Shown here: piece by piece, positions 18,289 to 27,293 of the stretch | How positions within the stretch are numbered: position 1 is the first letter of the stretch | Layout of the letters: the number at the start of each line of letters is the position of its first letter | Origin: Caldifarciminota bacterium | GTDB lineage: Bacteria; Hydrothermota; Tepidihabitantia; Tepidihabitantales; Tepidihabitantaceae | DNA: 64,000 nucleotides | Direction: 5' to 3' | Assembly (NCBI GenBank): GCA_026418295.1 | Contig: JAOABP010000003.1 | Coordinates: forward strand, 124,001-188,000 | Translations under genes and position numbers: made by a program | Notes under the pieces: generated by a model | Seen by the model: the letters and a program-made list of their open reading frames with translations, nothing else | Told to the model about the DNA's origin: nothing | The model's database searches: none

Positions 18289-19619
18289 TTCTTCAGCTGC
18301 AGCCGGGCAAGGATCAGCTCTTCCAGGTCCGGCCTGGACTTCTCCTGGAGCCGGTACCGGACCCGGATCACCGGTTTGTTCGTCCGGATCAGCCGGCTCA
18401 GATCAATCGGCGTCCCGCTCACCACCACATCACATTCCGCCCGGTTGATCGCCTCCTCCAGCTCCTTCAGCTGTTCCGGCGAATAGCCCATCGCCGGCAG
18501 AACCCGGTCCAGATGCCGGCTGCGCTCCAGCTCCTTTGCCAGCGTTCCCCGCGCATAGGGTTTGGGATCAATGATCTCCCGGGCGCCAAACCGCTCCGCC
18601 GCAATCCTGCCCGCACCATAGGGCATCTCACCATGGGTCACGGTCGGACCATCCTCAATCACCAGCACCCGCCGGTCCCGGATCTTCTCCGGCTCGTCAA
18701 CGCTCAGCGGTGAATCGGCATGCACGATCACCGCCTGCGGATTGACCTGCCGGATCTGCTGCATCAGACTGGCGATCGCCTCGGGTGTTGCGGAATCCTC
18801 CTTGTTGATCACGACCACATCCGCCTGGCGCAGATTCACCTCACCGGGATGATAGGCAAGGGTGTGCTCCTGGCGGAGCGGATCAGCGAGCACGATCAAG
18901 AGGTCCGGCACATAGAACGAGATCTCATTATTACCGCCGTCCCAGACAATGACATCCGCCTCCTTCTCCGCCTGCCGGAGAATCTCCTGATAGTCACACC
19001 CCGCGTAGATCACCATCCCCTGCTCAATATAGGGCTCATACTCCTCCCGCTCCTCAATCGTCACCCCGGCGCGGTCCAGATCCTGATAGGTTGCAAATCT
19101 CTGCCAGATCTGCTTTTCCAGCTCGCCGTAGGGCATCGGCTCCCGGATCGCCACCACCCGCAAGCCATGATTTTTAAGAATCTCATAAACCCGTCTTGAG
19201 GTCTGGGACTTGCCACAGCCGGTCCGGACCGCACACACCGCCACCACCGGTTTGTTCGCCCTGATCTGAAGCAGGCGCGGGGGCAGAAGTCCGAACCGGG
19301 CACCCGCAACCAGCGCCTCTGACGCCCGGTGCATCACAAACTCATGCTTCACATCCGAATAGGCAAAATAGACCTCATCCACCTTCAGCTTTCTTATCAG
19401 CTCTGCCAGCTCATGCTCATAATAGGTGGGAATCCCGTCCGGATAAAGCCTGCCTGCCAAGACCGGCGGATATTTGCGCAGTTTACCGACCGTCCCCAGA
19501 TTCTGCTCCGCTGCCATCGTGAACCCCACCACCTCATACTCCTCATTGTCCCGGAAGAACATGTTGAAGAGGTGGTAGTCCATTCCCGCAGCGCCCATGA
19601 TAATTACCCGTTTGCGCAT
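18285..19619 (-). CDS. Cyclic 2,3-diphosphoglycerate synthetase-like GTPase family protein
   Basis: A 444-residue protein with a Rossmann-like N-terminus (KRVIIMGAAGMDYHLFN) and a P-loop in VCAVRTGCGKSQTSR (about residues 127-141), then INKEDSA and DADV-type nucleotide-binding segments. This pattern belongs to the cyclic 2,3-diphosphoglycerate synthetase family, known from methanogens for making a thermoprotective solute and present in other lineages with unproved function. The start overlaps the rocA stop by one base (TGATG) and the stop overlaps pheS. Whether this bacterium makes the solute is inference. Confidence 0.8.
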   Translation of the reverse strand: MRKRVIIMGAAGMDYHLFNMFFRDNEEYEVVGFTMAAEQNLGTVGKLRKYPPVLAGRLYPDGIPTYYEHELAELIRKLKVDEVYFAYSDVKHEFVMHRASEALVAGARFGLLPPRLLQIRANKPVVAVCAVRTGCGKSQTSRRVYEILKNHGLRVVAIREPMPYGELEKQIWQRFATYQDLDRAGVTIEEREEYEPYIEQGMVIYAGCDYQEILRQAEKEADVIVWDGGNNEISFYVPDLLIVLADPLRQEHTLAYHPGEVNLRQADVVVINKEDSATPEAIASLMQQIRQVNPQAVIVHADSPLSVDEPEKIRDRRVLVIEDGPTVTHGEMPYGAGRIAAERFGAREIIDPKPYARGTLAKELERSRHLDRVLPAMGYSPEQLKELEEAINRAECDVVVSGTPIDLSRLIRTNKPVIRVRYRLQEKSRPDLEELILARLQLKK

Positions 19620-21163
19620 CAGAACCTCTCAGTCATTGATTTTGCCTGCAGGAACAGCAGCAGATAGTCCCGTCCGCCCGCCTTGGAGTCAGTCCCGGAC
19701 ATGTTGAACCCGCCAAACGGCTGGACATCCACCAGCGCACCGGTGCACTTCCGGTTGAAATACAGATTACCGACATGGAACTCCCGCTTTGCCCGCATGA
19801 TCTTTTCCCGGTTCCTCGTATACAGCGCGCCGGTCAGCCCGTATTCGGTGCCATTGGCGATCTCAAGTGCATCGGTGAAATTGCGCGCCTTGATCACCGC
19901 CAGCACCGGTCCGAAGATCTCCTCCTGGGCAATCCGGGCATTCCGTTTGACATCAGCAAAGATTGTCGGCTGAATGAAGTAGCCCTGCCGGTCATCACCT
20001 CTGCCTCCGCACACCAGCCTGCCCTCCTTCTTACCTGCCTGAATATAACCCATAATGCTCTTGAACGCCCGCTCATTGATCACCGGACCCATCCAGTTCT
20101 CCTGCTCCTCAACCGGTCCGACCTTAATTTTCTTCACCCGCGCCACCAGCATCTCCAGAAACTCATCGTAGATCTTCGCATCCAGCACCAGCCGGGAACA
20201 GGCAGAACACTTCTGCCCCTGAAAACCGTAGGCAGAAACGGTCACCCCTTCCACTGCGCTCTGCAGATCAGCCTCTGAGTCCACAATGATACAGTCCTTT
20301 CCACCCATCTCCGCCACCACCCGCTTGATCCAGATCTGACCCGGTGAGATTTTGCCTGCCCTTTCAATGATTCCCAGCCCGACATCCTTGGAGCCGGTAA
20401 AGGAGATGAATCTGGTCTTCGGGTGCTCAACCAGATAATTGCCCACCGTGCCCCCAGGACCGGTAATGAAATTGACCACACCTTCAGGGAGTCCAGCCTC
20501 CTCCAGACACTCCATAAACAGGCTGGCAATCAGCGGTGCATCTGATGACGGCTTCAAGACCACCGTATTCCCGCTCACCGCCGCTGCGGTAGTCATACCT
20601 GCCATGATCGCACACGGAAAATTCCAGGGCGGAATTATCACCCCGACCCCGAGCGGAATATACCGCACCTCCTGAATCTCACCCGGATACGGCGTCACAC
20701 CGCACGGCTGGTCATACCGGATCGCCTCCCGGCTGTAAAACTCAAGAAAATCAACCGCTTCCGCAAAGTCTGCATCCGCCTCAATCCAGTTCTTACCCAC
20801 CTCCAGCACCATCGCCGCATCAAACTCAAACCGCCGCTGGCGCATAATCCTTGCCGCACGCAGAAAGATTGATGCCCGCTCAATCGCCGGCACAAACCGC
20901 CAGCTCTCAAACGCCTCCCAGGCAGCCTTGAGTGCCGCCTCCGCCTCCTTTACGGTTGCCTGCTGAAATGTGCCGAGCGGACTTTTGTCCGACGGGTTAA
21001 AGGACTGAAACTTCTCTTTGGTCTTAACCCTTTTACCGCCGATGATCAGCTCATACTCCCGGTCACCTTGCTCCTTCAGCCGGGAGATCGCCTGCTTCAT
21101 CCGCTCAATATTTTCCGGCTTGGAAAAATCCAGATACTGCTCATTGGCAAATGGTGTCAGCAT
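19619..21163 (-). CDS. rocA: L-glutamate gamma-semialdehyde (P5C) dehydrogenase
   Basis: A 514-residue aldehyde dehydrogenase of the RocA/PutA-C type. Family landmarks are FQSFNPSDKSPLGTFQQAT at the N-terminus, VIIPPWNFPCAIMAGM, the catalytic Glu in VVAEMGGKD (near 288) and the nucleophile Cys in GFQGQKCSACSR (near 317). It oxidises glutamate semialdehyde, formed from proline, to glutamate with NAD. There is a clear AGGAGGAG site before the ATG at 21163. It heads the operon that continues with the cDPGS-like gene and pheST. No proline dehydrogenase gene is in the window. Confidence 0.93.
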   Translation of the reverse strand: MLTPFANEQYLDFSKPENIERMKQAISRLKEQGDREYELIIGGKRVKTKEKFQSFNPSDKSPLGTFQQATVKEAEAALKAAWEAFESWRFVPAIERASIFLRAARIMRQRRFEFDAAMVLEVGKNWIEADADFAEAVDFLEFYSREAIRYDQPCGVTPYPGEIQEVRYIPLGVGVIIPPWNFPCAIMAGMTTAAAVSGNTVVLKPSSDAPLIASLFMECLEEAGLPEGVVNFITGPGGTVGNYLVEHPKTRFISFTGSKDVGLGIIERAGKISPGQIWIKRVVAEMGGKDCIIVDSEADLQSAVEGVTVSAYGFQGQKCSACSRLVLDAKIYDEFLEMLVARVKKIKVGPVEEQENWMGPVINERAFKSIMGYIQAGKKEGRLVCGGRGDDRQGYFIQPTIFADVKRNARIAQEEIFGPVLAVIKARNFTDALEIANGTEYGLTGALYTRNREKIMRAKREFHVGNLYFNRKCTGALVDVQPFGGFNMSGTDSKAGGRDYLLLFLQAKSMTERF

Positions 21164-21296
21164 AACTCCTCCTGATTGTTTTCATAACACCTGCTGATTA
21201 CTACTTTTTTTCAAAGACTGGCGACCGTCTTCCAGCCATTTAAAATAAAATACCCCTTCCTCCCTCAAAAGTCAAATTTACCCCTGCACTGCCCTG

Positions 21297-21332
21297 AAAA
21301 AGAAAACCGCCCGGAACCTGCTGTCCGGGCGG
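21297..21332 (-). terminator. Intrinsic terminator after the propeller protein gene
   Basis: Perfect 9-bp inverted repeat CCGCCCGGA (21307-21315) with TCCGGGCGG (21324-21332). On the minus strand the stem is followed by a T-rich run at 21306-21297. It lies just after the stop of the 21351-24278 gene. Confidence 0.85.
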
Positions 21333-21350
21333 CAAAACTGCAACCGCTAC

Positions 21351-24278
21351 CTACCTGCTGATCACCAGCTTACCTGTTCCCATAAACCCTAGACCCCGCA
21401 CCTGAAGATAATAAACTCCCGGCGCCAGCCGTCCCGGACCGAACTCCGCCCTGCCCGCAATAAACCTGCATCCACCACGTCGCACAACTCTGCCCGCAGG
21501 ATCAAACACCACCAGCTCCGCCTCACCACTGCCTGCACCCGGCACCTGAATCCGGACCCGGCGCTGAGAAACCAGCCCGGCTTCCACCCGCAGAACCGCA
21601 CCTGTCTTCACTGCGCCCGGACTCATTCCTCCGCTCCGGAGCTCCCCTGGTGGCAGGGCATAGCGCCAGAACTCCAGGGTCTTATTCCCCTTAAACGCAT
21701 AAAACGCATCACCACCATAGACGATATCTGCGCCCGCCTTCACCCGCTTCTTCTTGCCGGTTGACCCCTGCGACGGCATCGTATCAATCTCCACCCAGCT
21801 GTCGCCCGCAATATCATAACGCCAGAACTCGCAGGTCCCCGAACCCTTCAGCGCGTAGATACTCCCGTTAAAATAGGCGCCACAACCGCCATCCTTCAGC
21901 TTCGTACTGCGCCCGCTCCTCCCCTGAAACGGCATCCCTCTCAGCCGATTCAGAGTATCCCACTGACCCGCACCGATATCATACCGCCACAGCTCATTAT
22001 ACTTCGCCCGGCAGGCATAGATACTCCCCGCATTATCATACACGATAAACGAACCCTTATCCCACTTCGGCTTACCCGCTGGCGGTGCCGGCTCCAGCTC
22101 CTCCCAGATTCCGGTGCTGATCCGGAACCGGTAAAACTCATTCTTATAACCCTTCAGCAGATAGATACACTCATCCGCCTCAACGAAGACCATATCGCCC
22201 CCGCCCTTCACCGCCTTCCCGCTCACCCCGGCGGGAATGTCCTCAAGCTGAACCCAACCGCTGTCCGCACTGAACCGCCAGAACTCCCGGGTATTATTCC
22301 CCCGCACCAGATAAACATTACCCTGATTATCACTTGCCAGCCGGGCGCCCTTCCCGGGCAACTTTCCGTTCGGTCCCGTAGGAATCACCGCCAGCGTCAC
22401 CCAGCTCCCCAGATTCGGCTGATAGAAATAGAAATCTCCGCTCCGATTCCCCTTAATCGCATAAATCCGGTTCTCCGCCTCACAGAAGGTCAGCGCCCCG
22501 CCATCCTTCACCTGCCTCCCCGAGGGTCCGCTCGGCACCGGGCTCATCTCCATCCAGCCATAAGGACCGGCGGTAATCTGAAACTCCGCCTGAACCACAT
22601 TATTATTAAGATTCTGATCAAACGCCCGGCAGGTGGAACAGCGCACGACATAACTGCCAAGCGGATGGGGCTTCAGCCATTCCGCAAAGGTGACCAGAGT
22701 GGACTCACCCGGGCCCAGACCGCTCACAGACACGCTGTCCAGGTAAAAACGGGAACCGCCCGCCCGGTAGATTGCGCAGAACGCCTTCAGGTCGGTCGGT
22801 GCACTCCCCCGGTTTGCCACCACCGCCTGGGGCTGGATTACAGTGGCGGTATCAACTGTGCCGGTCGGAAAGAGAACCCGCAGTGCTGCCACATCCGGCT
22901 GAATGTATTTAATGACCACCGCATCATTGCCGGACAGCGAACCGCCGTAACTCACTCCACCCACAAACACATTTCCCCAGGCGTCAAGCCTGAGCCCGTA
23001 GCCGTAATCAATTCCATTTCCCGGTCCGGCGTAGGTTGCCTCCCAGCGCAGATTACCATCCGGGTTGTAGGAAATTGTCAGGAAGTCGTAGTTGGAGCCC
23101 CGGGCAACCGCACCGGTGACATACACATTACCCCGGCTGTCAAGGGCAATCGCCCGGCCGTATTCACTGTTGTTACCGGTGTCATACCGGCGCACCCAGA
23201 CCTGCTGTCCCAGGTTGTTATACTTGATCGTCGTCACATCGTAAACCGTATTCAGTCCGGTGCTGTAGCCGGTTACATACACATCACCGTTTTGGTCCGC
23301 AATCACCCCATAGGCATAATCATAGTCGTTGCCGTCGCCGTTGTAACGGGCAACCCAATCCCGGGTGCCCGAGGGTGAATACTTGATCGTCAGATAGTCA
23401 TAATCTGCGGTGCCGGTCCCCAGACTGTAGCCGGCAACATAACAGTTCCCCAGCCGGTCGGTGCAGACCGCCAACGCCAGGTCAGCCCCGCTGGCTTCGC
23501 CATTATAACGATCAAGCCACTGCTGGACACCGTTGGTGTTGTATTTGATTGTCAGCATGTCATTACCCGCCTGCGTATAGCCGGTTACATACACATTGCC
23601 GTTGAGATCGGTGGCGATCGCCTGCGCCCGCTCACTGCTGGCACCCGCATAGCGGACAACCCACTGCCTCACCCCACCCGAGGTGTATTTGATCGTGCAG
23701 AAATCGTCATAGGTGGTTGAACTGTAGCTGTAACCGGTAACATAAATATTTCCGCTTGAATCCATCGCAATCCCGTAGGCAATATCGCTGGAACTGCCCG
23801 GTCCGTCATAGCGGTCGCTCCAGCGGAGGTTGCCGTCCGGGTCATAACTCAGGGTTATGTAATCGGAGCTCGTAAGGCTGTCGGCTGAGTAACCGCAGAC
23901 ATAGATGTTGCCGTTCCGATCCACCACAACCCCGCTCGCCAAATCGTTGAGCCCGCGCCAGTCATAACGCCGGACCCAGCTCAGCGTGCCATCGGGCGTA
24001 TACTTCACAACCAGAATGTCCTGAGCGGTCATCTCGCCGATGGCATAGCCGGCGCCGATCACATTTCCCCACCGGTCAGTAGCCACCGCAGAAATTAAAT
24101 CATTATAATTCCCCACCCCGGTCCAGCGCCGGACCCAGCCGGTGTCAACCTGAGCCCGACCGGTGGCAGACAGAAAAAGTATCAAAAACAGCACAAACCG
24201 CACACCTGACCTGATTACCCCCTCACGCCCGGTAAAGAGTCCTGCCCTGTCTGTGCCTGTTACCTTCTGCCGAGCCAT
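21351..24278 (-). CDS. Large exported double beta-propeller protein with sorting-type C-terminus
   Basis: A 975-residue secreted protein. A signal peptide (hydrophobic FVLFLILFLSATGRAQ) is followed by about eight SBBP-type repeats of the form GNVYVTGY...YDYLTIKYS (roughly residues 60-480), a CARDB-like beta domain (about 480-600), Kelch-like repeats with FWRY/YRFR blades (about 610-900), and a final Ig-like domain with FDPAGRVVRRG and APGVYYLQV. The ATG at 24278 was chosen because AAAGGAGG stands directly upstream; an earlier TTG is unlikely. Probably a surface-exposed adhesion or binding protein. Function unknown. Confidence 0.82.
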   Translation of the reverse strand: MARQKVTGTDRAGLFTGREGVIRSGVRFVLFLILFLSATGRAQVDTGWVRRWTGVGNYNDLISAVATDRWGNVIGAGYAIGEMTAQDILVVKYTPDGTLSWVRRYDWRGLNDLASGVVVDRNGNIYVCGYSADSLTSSDYITLSYDPDGNLRWSDRYDGPGSSSDIAYGIAMDSSGNIYVTGYSYSSTTYDDFCTIKYTSGGVRQWVVRYAGASSERAQAIATDLNGNVYVTGYTQAGNDMLTIKYNTNGVQQWLDRYNGEASGADLALAVCTDRLGNCYVAGYSLGTGTADYDYLTIKYSPSGTRDWVARYNGDGNDYDYAYGVIADQNGDVYVTGYSTGLNTVYDVTTIKYNNLGQQVWVRRYDTGNNSEYGRAIALDSRGNVYVTGAVARGSNYDFLTISYNPDGNLRWEATYAGPGNGIDYGYGLRLDAWGNVFVGGVSYGGSLSGNDAVVIKYIQPDVAALRVLFPTGTVDTATVIQPQAVVANRGSAPTDLKAFCAIYRAGGSRFYLDSVSVSGLGPGESTLVTFAEWLKPHPLGSYVVRCSTCRAFDQNLNNNVVQAEFQITAGPYGWMEMSPVPSGPSGRQVKDGGALTFCEAENRIYAIKGNRSGDFYFYQPNLGSWVTLAVIPTGPNGKLPGKGARLASDNQGNVYLVRGNNTREFWRFSADSGWVQLEDIPAGVSGKAVKGGGDMVFVEADECIYLLKGYKNEFYRFRISTGIWEELEPAPPAGKPKWDKGSFIVYDNAGSIYACRAKYNELWRYDIGAGQWDTLNRLRGMPFQGRSGRSTKLKDGGCGAYFNGSIYALKGSGTCEFWRYDIAGDSWVEIDTMPSQGSTGKKKRVKAGADIVYGGDAFYAFKGNKTLEFWRYALPPGELRSGGMSPGAVKTGAVLRVEAGLVSQRRVRIQVPGAGSGEAELVVFDPAGRVVRRGGCRFIAGRAEFGPGRLAPGVYYLQVRGLGFMGTGKLVISR

Positions 24279-24376
24279 TCCGCCTCCTTTAGTATTTGAA
24301 ACAATCTTCTCGGGAAACTCGGATGTAACCACCACTGCCCGCGCTCCACTTATCTTATCAAAAATTCTGCTGTTTG

Positions 24377-24637
24377 TCAATGGAAATCATCGGGTGTCCC
24401 GGGCTGCTCCAGCAGGAGTGAATCCGGATGATTCACAAACTCCCGGAGGAGTTTGAACTTCTGGAGATTGGCGATCACAATCAGCCCCAGTGCAACCAGC
24501 AGCACCAGCTGGAAAAGCCAGACCAGCAAGCTCAGCCGGCTCCGCGCCCGTTCCTGCCGCTCCAGGCGCCGGAACGCCGCAAGAATCTGCCGCGCCTTTT
24601 CCTCGTCCGGATCAGGCAGTGGCTGGTTCACACTCAA
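24377..24637 (-). CDS. Small single-pass membrane protein
   Basis: An 86-residue protein with a charged N-terminus rich in Glu and Arg (about residues 12-36), one strong membrane segment LLVWLFQLVLLVALGLIVIA (about 38-57) and a short tail. No family is recognised. The start is TTG at 24637 or GTG two codons later; neither has a good ribosome binding site. It lies upstream of the propeller protein gene on the same strand, about 100 bp away, and divergent from the TonB receptor. Confidence 0.5.
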   Translation of the reverse strand: MSVNQPLPDPDEEKARQILAAFRRLERQERARSRLSLLVWLFQLVLLVALGLIVIANLQKFKLLREFVNHPDSLLLEQPGTPDDFH

Positions 24638-24658
24638 TCATATTTTGACCGGAATTAG

Positions 24659-24687
24659 TTGTCAAGCAGGATTTTTCCTGTTATAGT
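24659..24687 (+). promoter_or_regulatory. Promoter of the TonB-dependent receptor gene
   Basis: TTGTCA (24659-24664), 17 bp, TATAGT (24682-24687). A start near 24694 would give a leader of about 35 nt that contains the AAGGAG ribosome binding site before the ATG at 24729. Confidence 0.6.
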
Positions 24688-24728
24688 GTCTAATTACTGT
24701 GAAAGCCAGTCAAAAAGGAGCTCGTGAT

Positions 24729-27182
24729 ATGAAAATTAAGCCCGCATTTTTTCTCCTCATGCTGCTCAGCCCGGTCTGGTCTCTGCTTACTGCCCAGCCG
24801 GCACCGGACCATTCGGTCCGGGGAACATCCGCAATAACCGGACAGATCTGGAATCCGCAGGACAGCGCTCCGGTCGAATATGCCAATGTTGTCCTTTACC
24901 GCCAGCGCGACTCCTCGCTGGTAAACGGCACGGTCACCGACGCACAGGGCAGATTCACCCTCACCCAGCTCCCTCCGGGCAGATACTACCTTGAGGTCTC
25001 ATTCATCGGCTTCCGCACCAACCGGGTGCGCAACATCCAGCTTGCCCCCGACGCCCGGCTCGACCTCGGCAGAATTCCGCTTGAACCCGCGGTCATCTCC
25101 ATGCCCGGAGTCGAGGCGACCGCGGAAAAGCCGAAAATGGAATTCCGGATCGACCGTAAAGTCATCAATGTCGCCCAGAACCCGGCGCTCCAGACCGGCA
25201 CCGCGGTTGATGCGCTCGAAAACGCCCCCTCGGTCAAGGTTGATCTTGAGGGCAATGTCAGCCTGCGCGGACTCTCCAGCTTCACCGTCCTCATTGACGG
25301 CAGACCCTCACCGCTTGAAGGCAGCGAGGCGCTCCGCCAGATTCCGGCAAGTACCATCGACCGGATCGAAATCGTCACCAACCCCTCCGCAAAATACGAC
25401 CCGGAAGGCAGAGCGGGCATCATCAATGTCATCCTCAAGAAACAGCGCCCCTCCGGCATCTCCGGCATTCTCAACCTCAACGCCGGCACCTCGGCTCAGC
25501 TCGGCTCCAGCCTGCTCTTGAGCCTGCGCACCGGCACCAGCACCTTCTTTATCAACCCCAACTTCAACCAGGGCGGATTTCCCGGCACCCGGGAGATGTC
25601 CAGCTGGGTTCGCACCCCGGCGGGTGACACCGCCTGGCGCTCCTCCGACGGCACGATGCTCTTCCAGCACCGCTTCTACGGCTTGCGCGCCGGTGCGGAC
25701 CTTCAGCTCACCACTGCGGACTGGCTCAGCCTCTCGGGCTACTTCGGCGGCAACGGGAACCGGCGCGGACAGCAGGCAGACTATTATGAATGGAAAACAC
25801 CGGACACCACTGCTGAAACCCTGAACTACCGCGGCGCCACCAGCTCCACCGGCACCGGCAACATCTTCTCTGCCAGCCTGGATGCGGGCCATAACTTCGG
25901 CAAAAAGGGGCACGACCTCCAGCTCCACGCCACCCTGCGCGGCAGAGCCAGCACCGACTCCACCCTCACCGAAGAGTCGCTTGCGGGCAGAATCCGCTCC
26001 GGCAGAATGACCCGGGAGACCCATCAGGGCATTCCGCTTGACCTCAAACTGGACTATGCCCTGCCCCTGCGGGAAAAGGACAAATTTGAGGCGGGCTACC
26101 AGCTCCGGCTCCGCCTCGGACCGGACCAGAACACCACTACCGCCACCTTTGACACCGCCACCGCCCGCTATCAGGAGAACACACTTTACCGCCAGAGTTC
26201 AGTCCAGCGCGACCGGGTCCATGCTCTTTACTCCACCTATTCCGCCAGCTGGCAGGGCTTCGGTGCCATGCTCGGCATCCGGGCGGAATACTCAGGCAGA
26301 ACCGTAAAGATCAACGACAGCACCTTCACCCCGCTCAACCGCTGGGACTTCTTCCCCAGCCTGCACCTCTCCTACAGTTTTCCGCAGGAACAGCAGATAA
26401 TGGCAAGCTACACCCGCCGGATCGACCGGCCGGGCGGCTGGGACCTCTCGCCCTTCCTCACCTGGATGGACCCCAGAAATGTCCGACAGGGCAACCCCGC
26501 GCTCAAACCCGAATACCTTGACTCCTATGAAGCCGGGTTCGTCCTCCCATTTGGCGCCAGCCGGCTCTCAGTTGACGGCTATTACCGGGTCACCCACAAT
26601 GTCATTGAACGCTTCCAGTCCATCTACCAGCAGGACATCATCCTCCACACGGTAAAAAACATCGGCACCGACCAGGCGCTCGGCTTGGAAATGAACCTGG
26701 ATCTCTCTCCTTTCCGCTTCTGGAACATCAGCCTCACCGGCGACCTCTATGATTACCGGCTCAAAGGCATGCTCGACACCACACCCATCACCCGCACCAG
26801 CTTCAACTGGGAGGCAGGACTCACCACCGACCTGACCCTGCCCACCGCCACCCGGCTCCAGCTCCAGGCGCGCTACGAAAGCCCCAGCACCACCCTGCAG
26901 GGCAAAGAAGGAGGACGCATCTGGACCGGTGTCTCTGCCCGCCAGATGCTGTTCAACCGTCAGCTCTTTATCAACCTCTCGGTCCGCGACCTGCTTGCCT
27001 CCAGCTGGCACGAAAACGAGACGAAAACGGACAACTTCTACACCTGGTCCCGCTTCGGCAGAAAAGGACCGCAGATTTCACTCGGCCTGACCTGGAACTT
27101 CAACAACTACAAACCTGAGCGCCGGCGGCTGACTACTGGCGAAGAAGAGGAAGACACCACCACCCCGATCTTTGAATATTAA
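24729..27182 (+). CDS. TonB-dependent outer-membrane receptor with carboxypeptidase-like regulatory domain
   Basis: An 817-residue protein. A signal peptide (KIKPAFFLLMLLSPVWSLLTAQ) precedes a CarboxypepD-reg-like domain (SAITGQIWNPQDSAPVEYANV, about residues 30-110), a plug domain with LENAPSVKVDLEGNVSLRG and VLIDGRPSP, and a C-terminal beta-barrel of the type common in Bacteroidetes-group receptors, ending in an aromatic residue (IFEY). The plug ends with the usual IDRIEIVTNPSAKYDPEG. It imports or senses an unknown ligand. Start: ATG at 24729 with AAGGAG upstream; an in-frame GTG 30 bases earlier is less likely. No TonB/ExbBD genes are near. Confidence 0.85.
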   Translation: MKIKPAFFLLMLLSPVWSLLTAQPAPDHSVRGTSAITGQIWNPQDSAPVEYANVVLYRQRDSSLVNGTVTDAQGRFTLTQLPPGRYYLEVSFIGFRTNRVRNIQLAPDARLDLGRIPLEPAVISMPGVEATAEKPKMEFRIDRKVINVAQNPALQTGTAVDALENAPSVKVDLEGNVSLRGLSSFTVLIDGRPSPLEGSEALRQIPASTIDRIEIVTNPSAKYDPEGRAGIINVILKKQRPSGISGILNLNAGTSAQLGSSLLLSLRTGTSTFFINPNFNQGGFPGTREMSSWVRTPAGDTAWRSSDGTMLFQHRFYGLRAGADLQLTTADWLSLSGYFGGNGNRRGQQADYYEWKTPDTTAETLNYRGATSSTGTGNIFSASLDAGHNFGKKGHDLQLHATLRGRASTDSTLTEESLAGRIRSGRMTRETHQGIPLDLKLDYALPLREKDKFEAGYQLRLRLGPDQNTTTATFDTATARYQENTLYRQSSVQRDRVHALYSTYSASWQGFGAMLGIRAEYSGRTVKINDSTFTPLNRWDFFPSLHLSYSFPQEQQIMASYTRRIDRPGGWDLSPFLTWMDPRNVRQGNPALKPEYLDSYEAGFVLPFGASRLSVDGYYRVTHNVIERFQSIYQQDIILHTVKNIGTDQALGLEMNLDLSPFRFWNISLTGDLYDYRLKGMLDTTPITRTSFNWEAGLTTDLTLPTATRLQLQARYESPSTTLQGKEGGRIWTGVSARQMLFNRQLFINLSVRDLLASSWHENETKTDNFYTWSRFGRKGPQISLGLTWNFNNYKPERRRLTTGEEEEDTTTPIFEY

Positions 27183-27187
27183 AAACA

Positions 27188-27216
27188 ACGGCGCCCGGTT
27201 TCCTTCCGGACGCCGT
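27188..27216. terminator. Hairpin after the TonB receptor gene
   Basis: ACGGCGCCCGG (27188-27198) pairs with CCGGACGCCGT (27206-27216) with one mismatch and a 7-nt loop. It begins six bases after the receptor stop codon. On the plus strand no U-tract follows; the next bases are instead a ribosome-binding-site sequence. So it is either a weak terminator or a structure that links the receptor gene to the small reading frame downstream. Confidence 0.5.
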
Positions 27217-27227
27217 CAGGAGGTACG

Positions 27228-27293
27228 ATGGTTTGCAACCGAGCCTGCTCTGCGGTCTGCAACCGCCCGCTAATTTTAGAGAAAAAGGCTTAA
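27228..27293 (+). CDS. Possible 21-residue cysteine-containing peptide
   Basis: A short frame coding MVCNRACSAVCNRPLILEKK plus a final Ala, with a perfect AGGAGG four bases before the ATG at 27228. The three cysteines are evenly spaced (C3, C7, C11) in a VCNRAC/AVCNR near-repeat. It follows the hairpin behind the TonB receptor gene. The strong ribosome binding site is the main support. Nothing else proves translation and no family is recognised. Confidence 0.3.
   Translation: MVCNRACSAVCNRPLILEKKA

Noticed and set aside
17563-18448. Plus-strand frames of about 200-260 codons opposite pheS
   Set aside because: High G+C third positions keep stops away on the opposite strand; the products are low-complexity Ser/Arg/Pro or Leu/Gln rich.
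22665-23378. A 237-codon plus-strand frame opposite the large propeller gene
   Set aside because: It mirrors the repeated blades of the real gene and has no ribosome binding site or family match.
25308-26024. A 238-codon minus-strand frame opposite the TonB receptor
   Set aside because: Ala/Gly/Val-rich antisense product with no motif; shadow of a G+C-rich gene.
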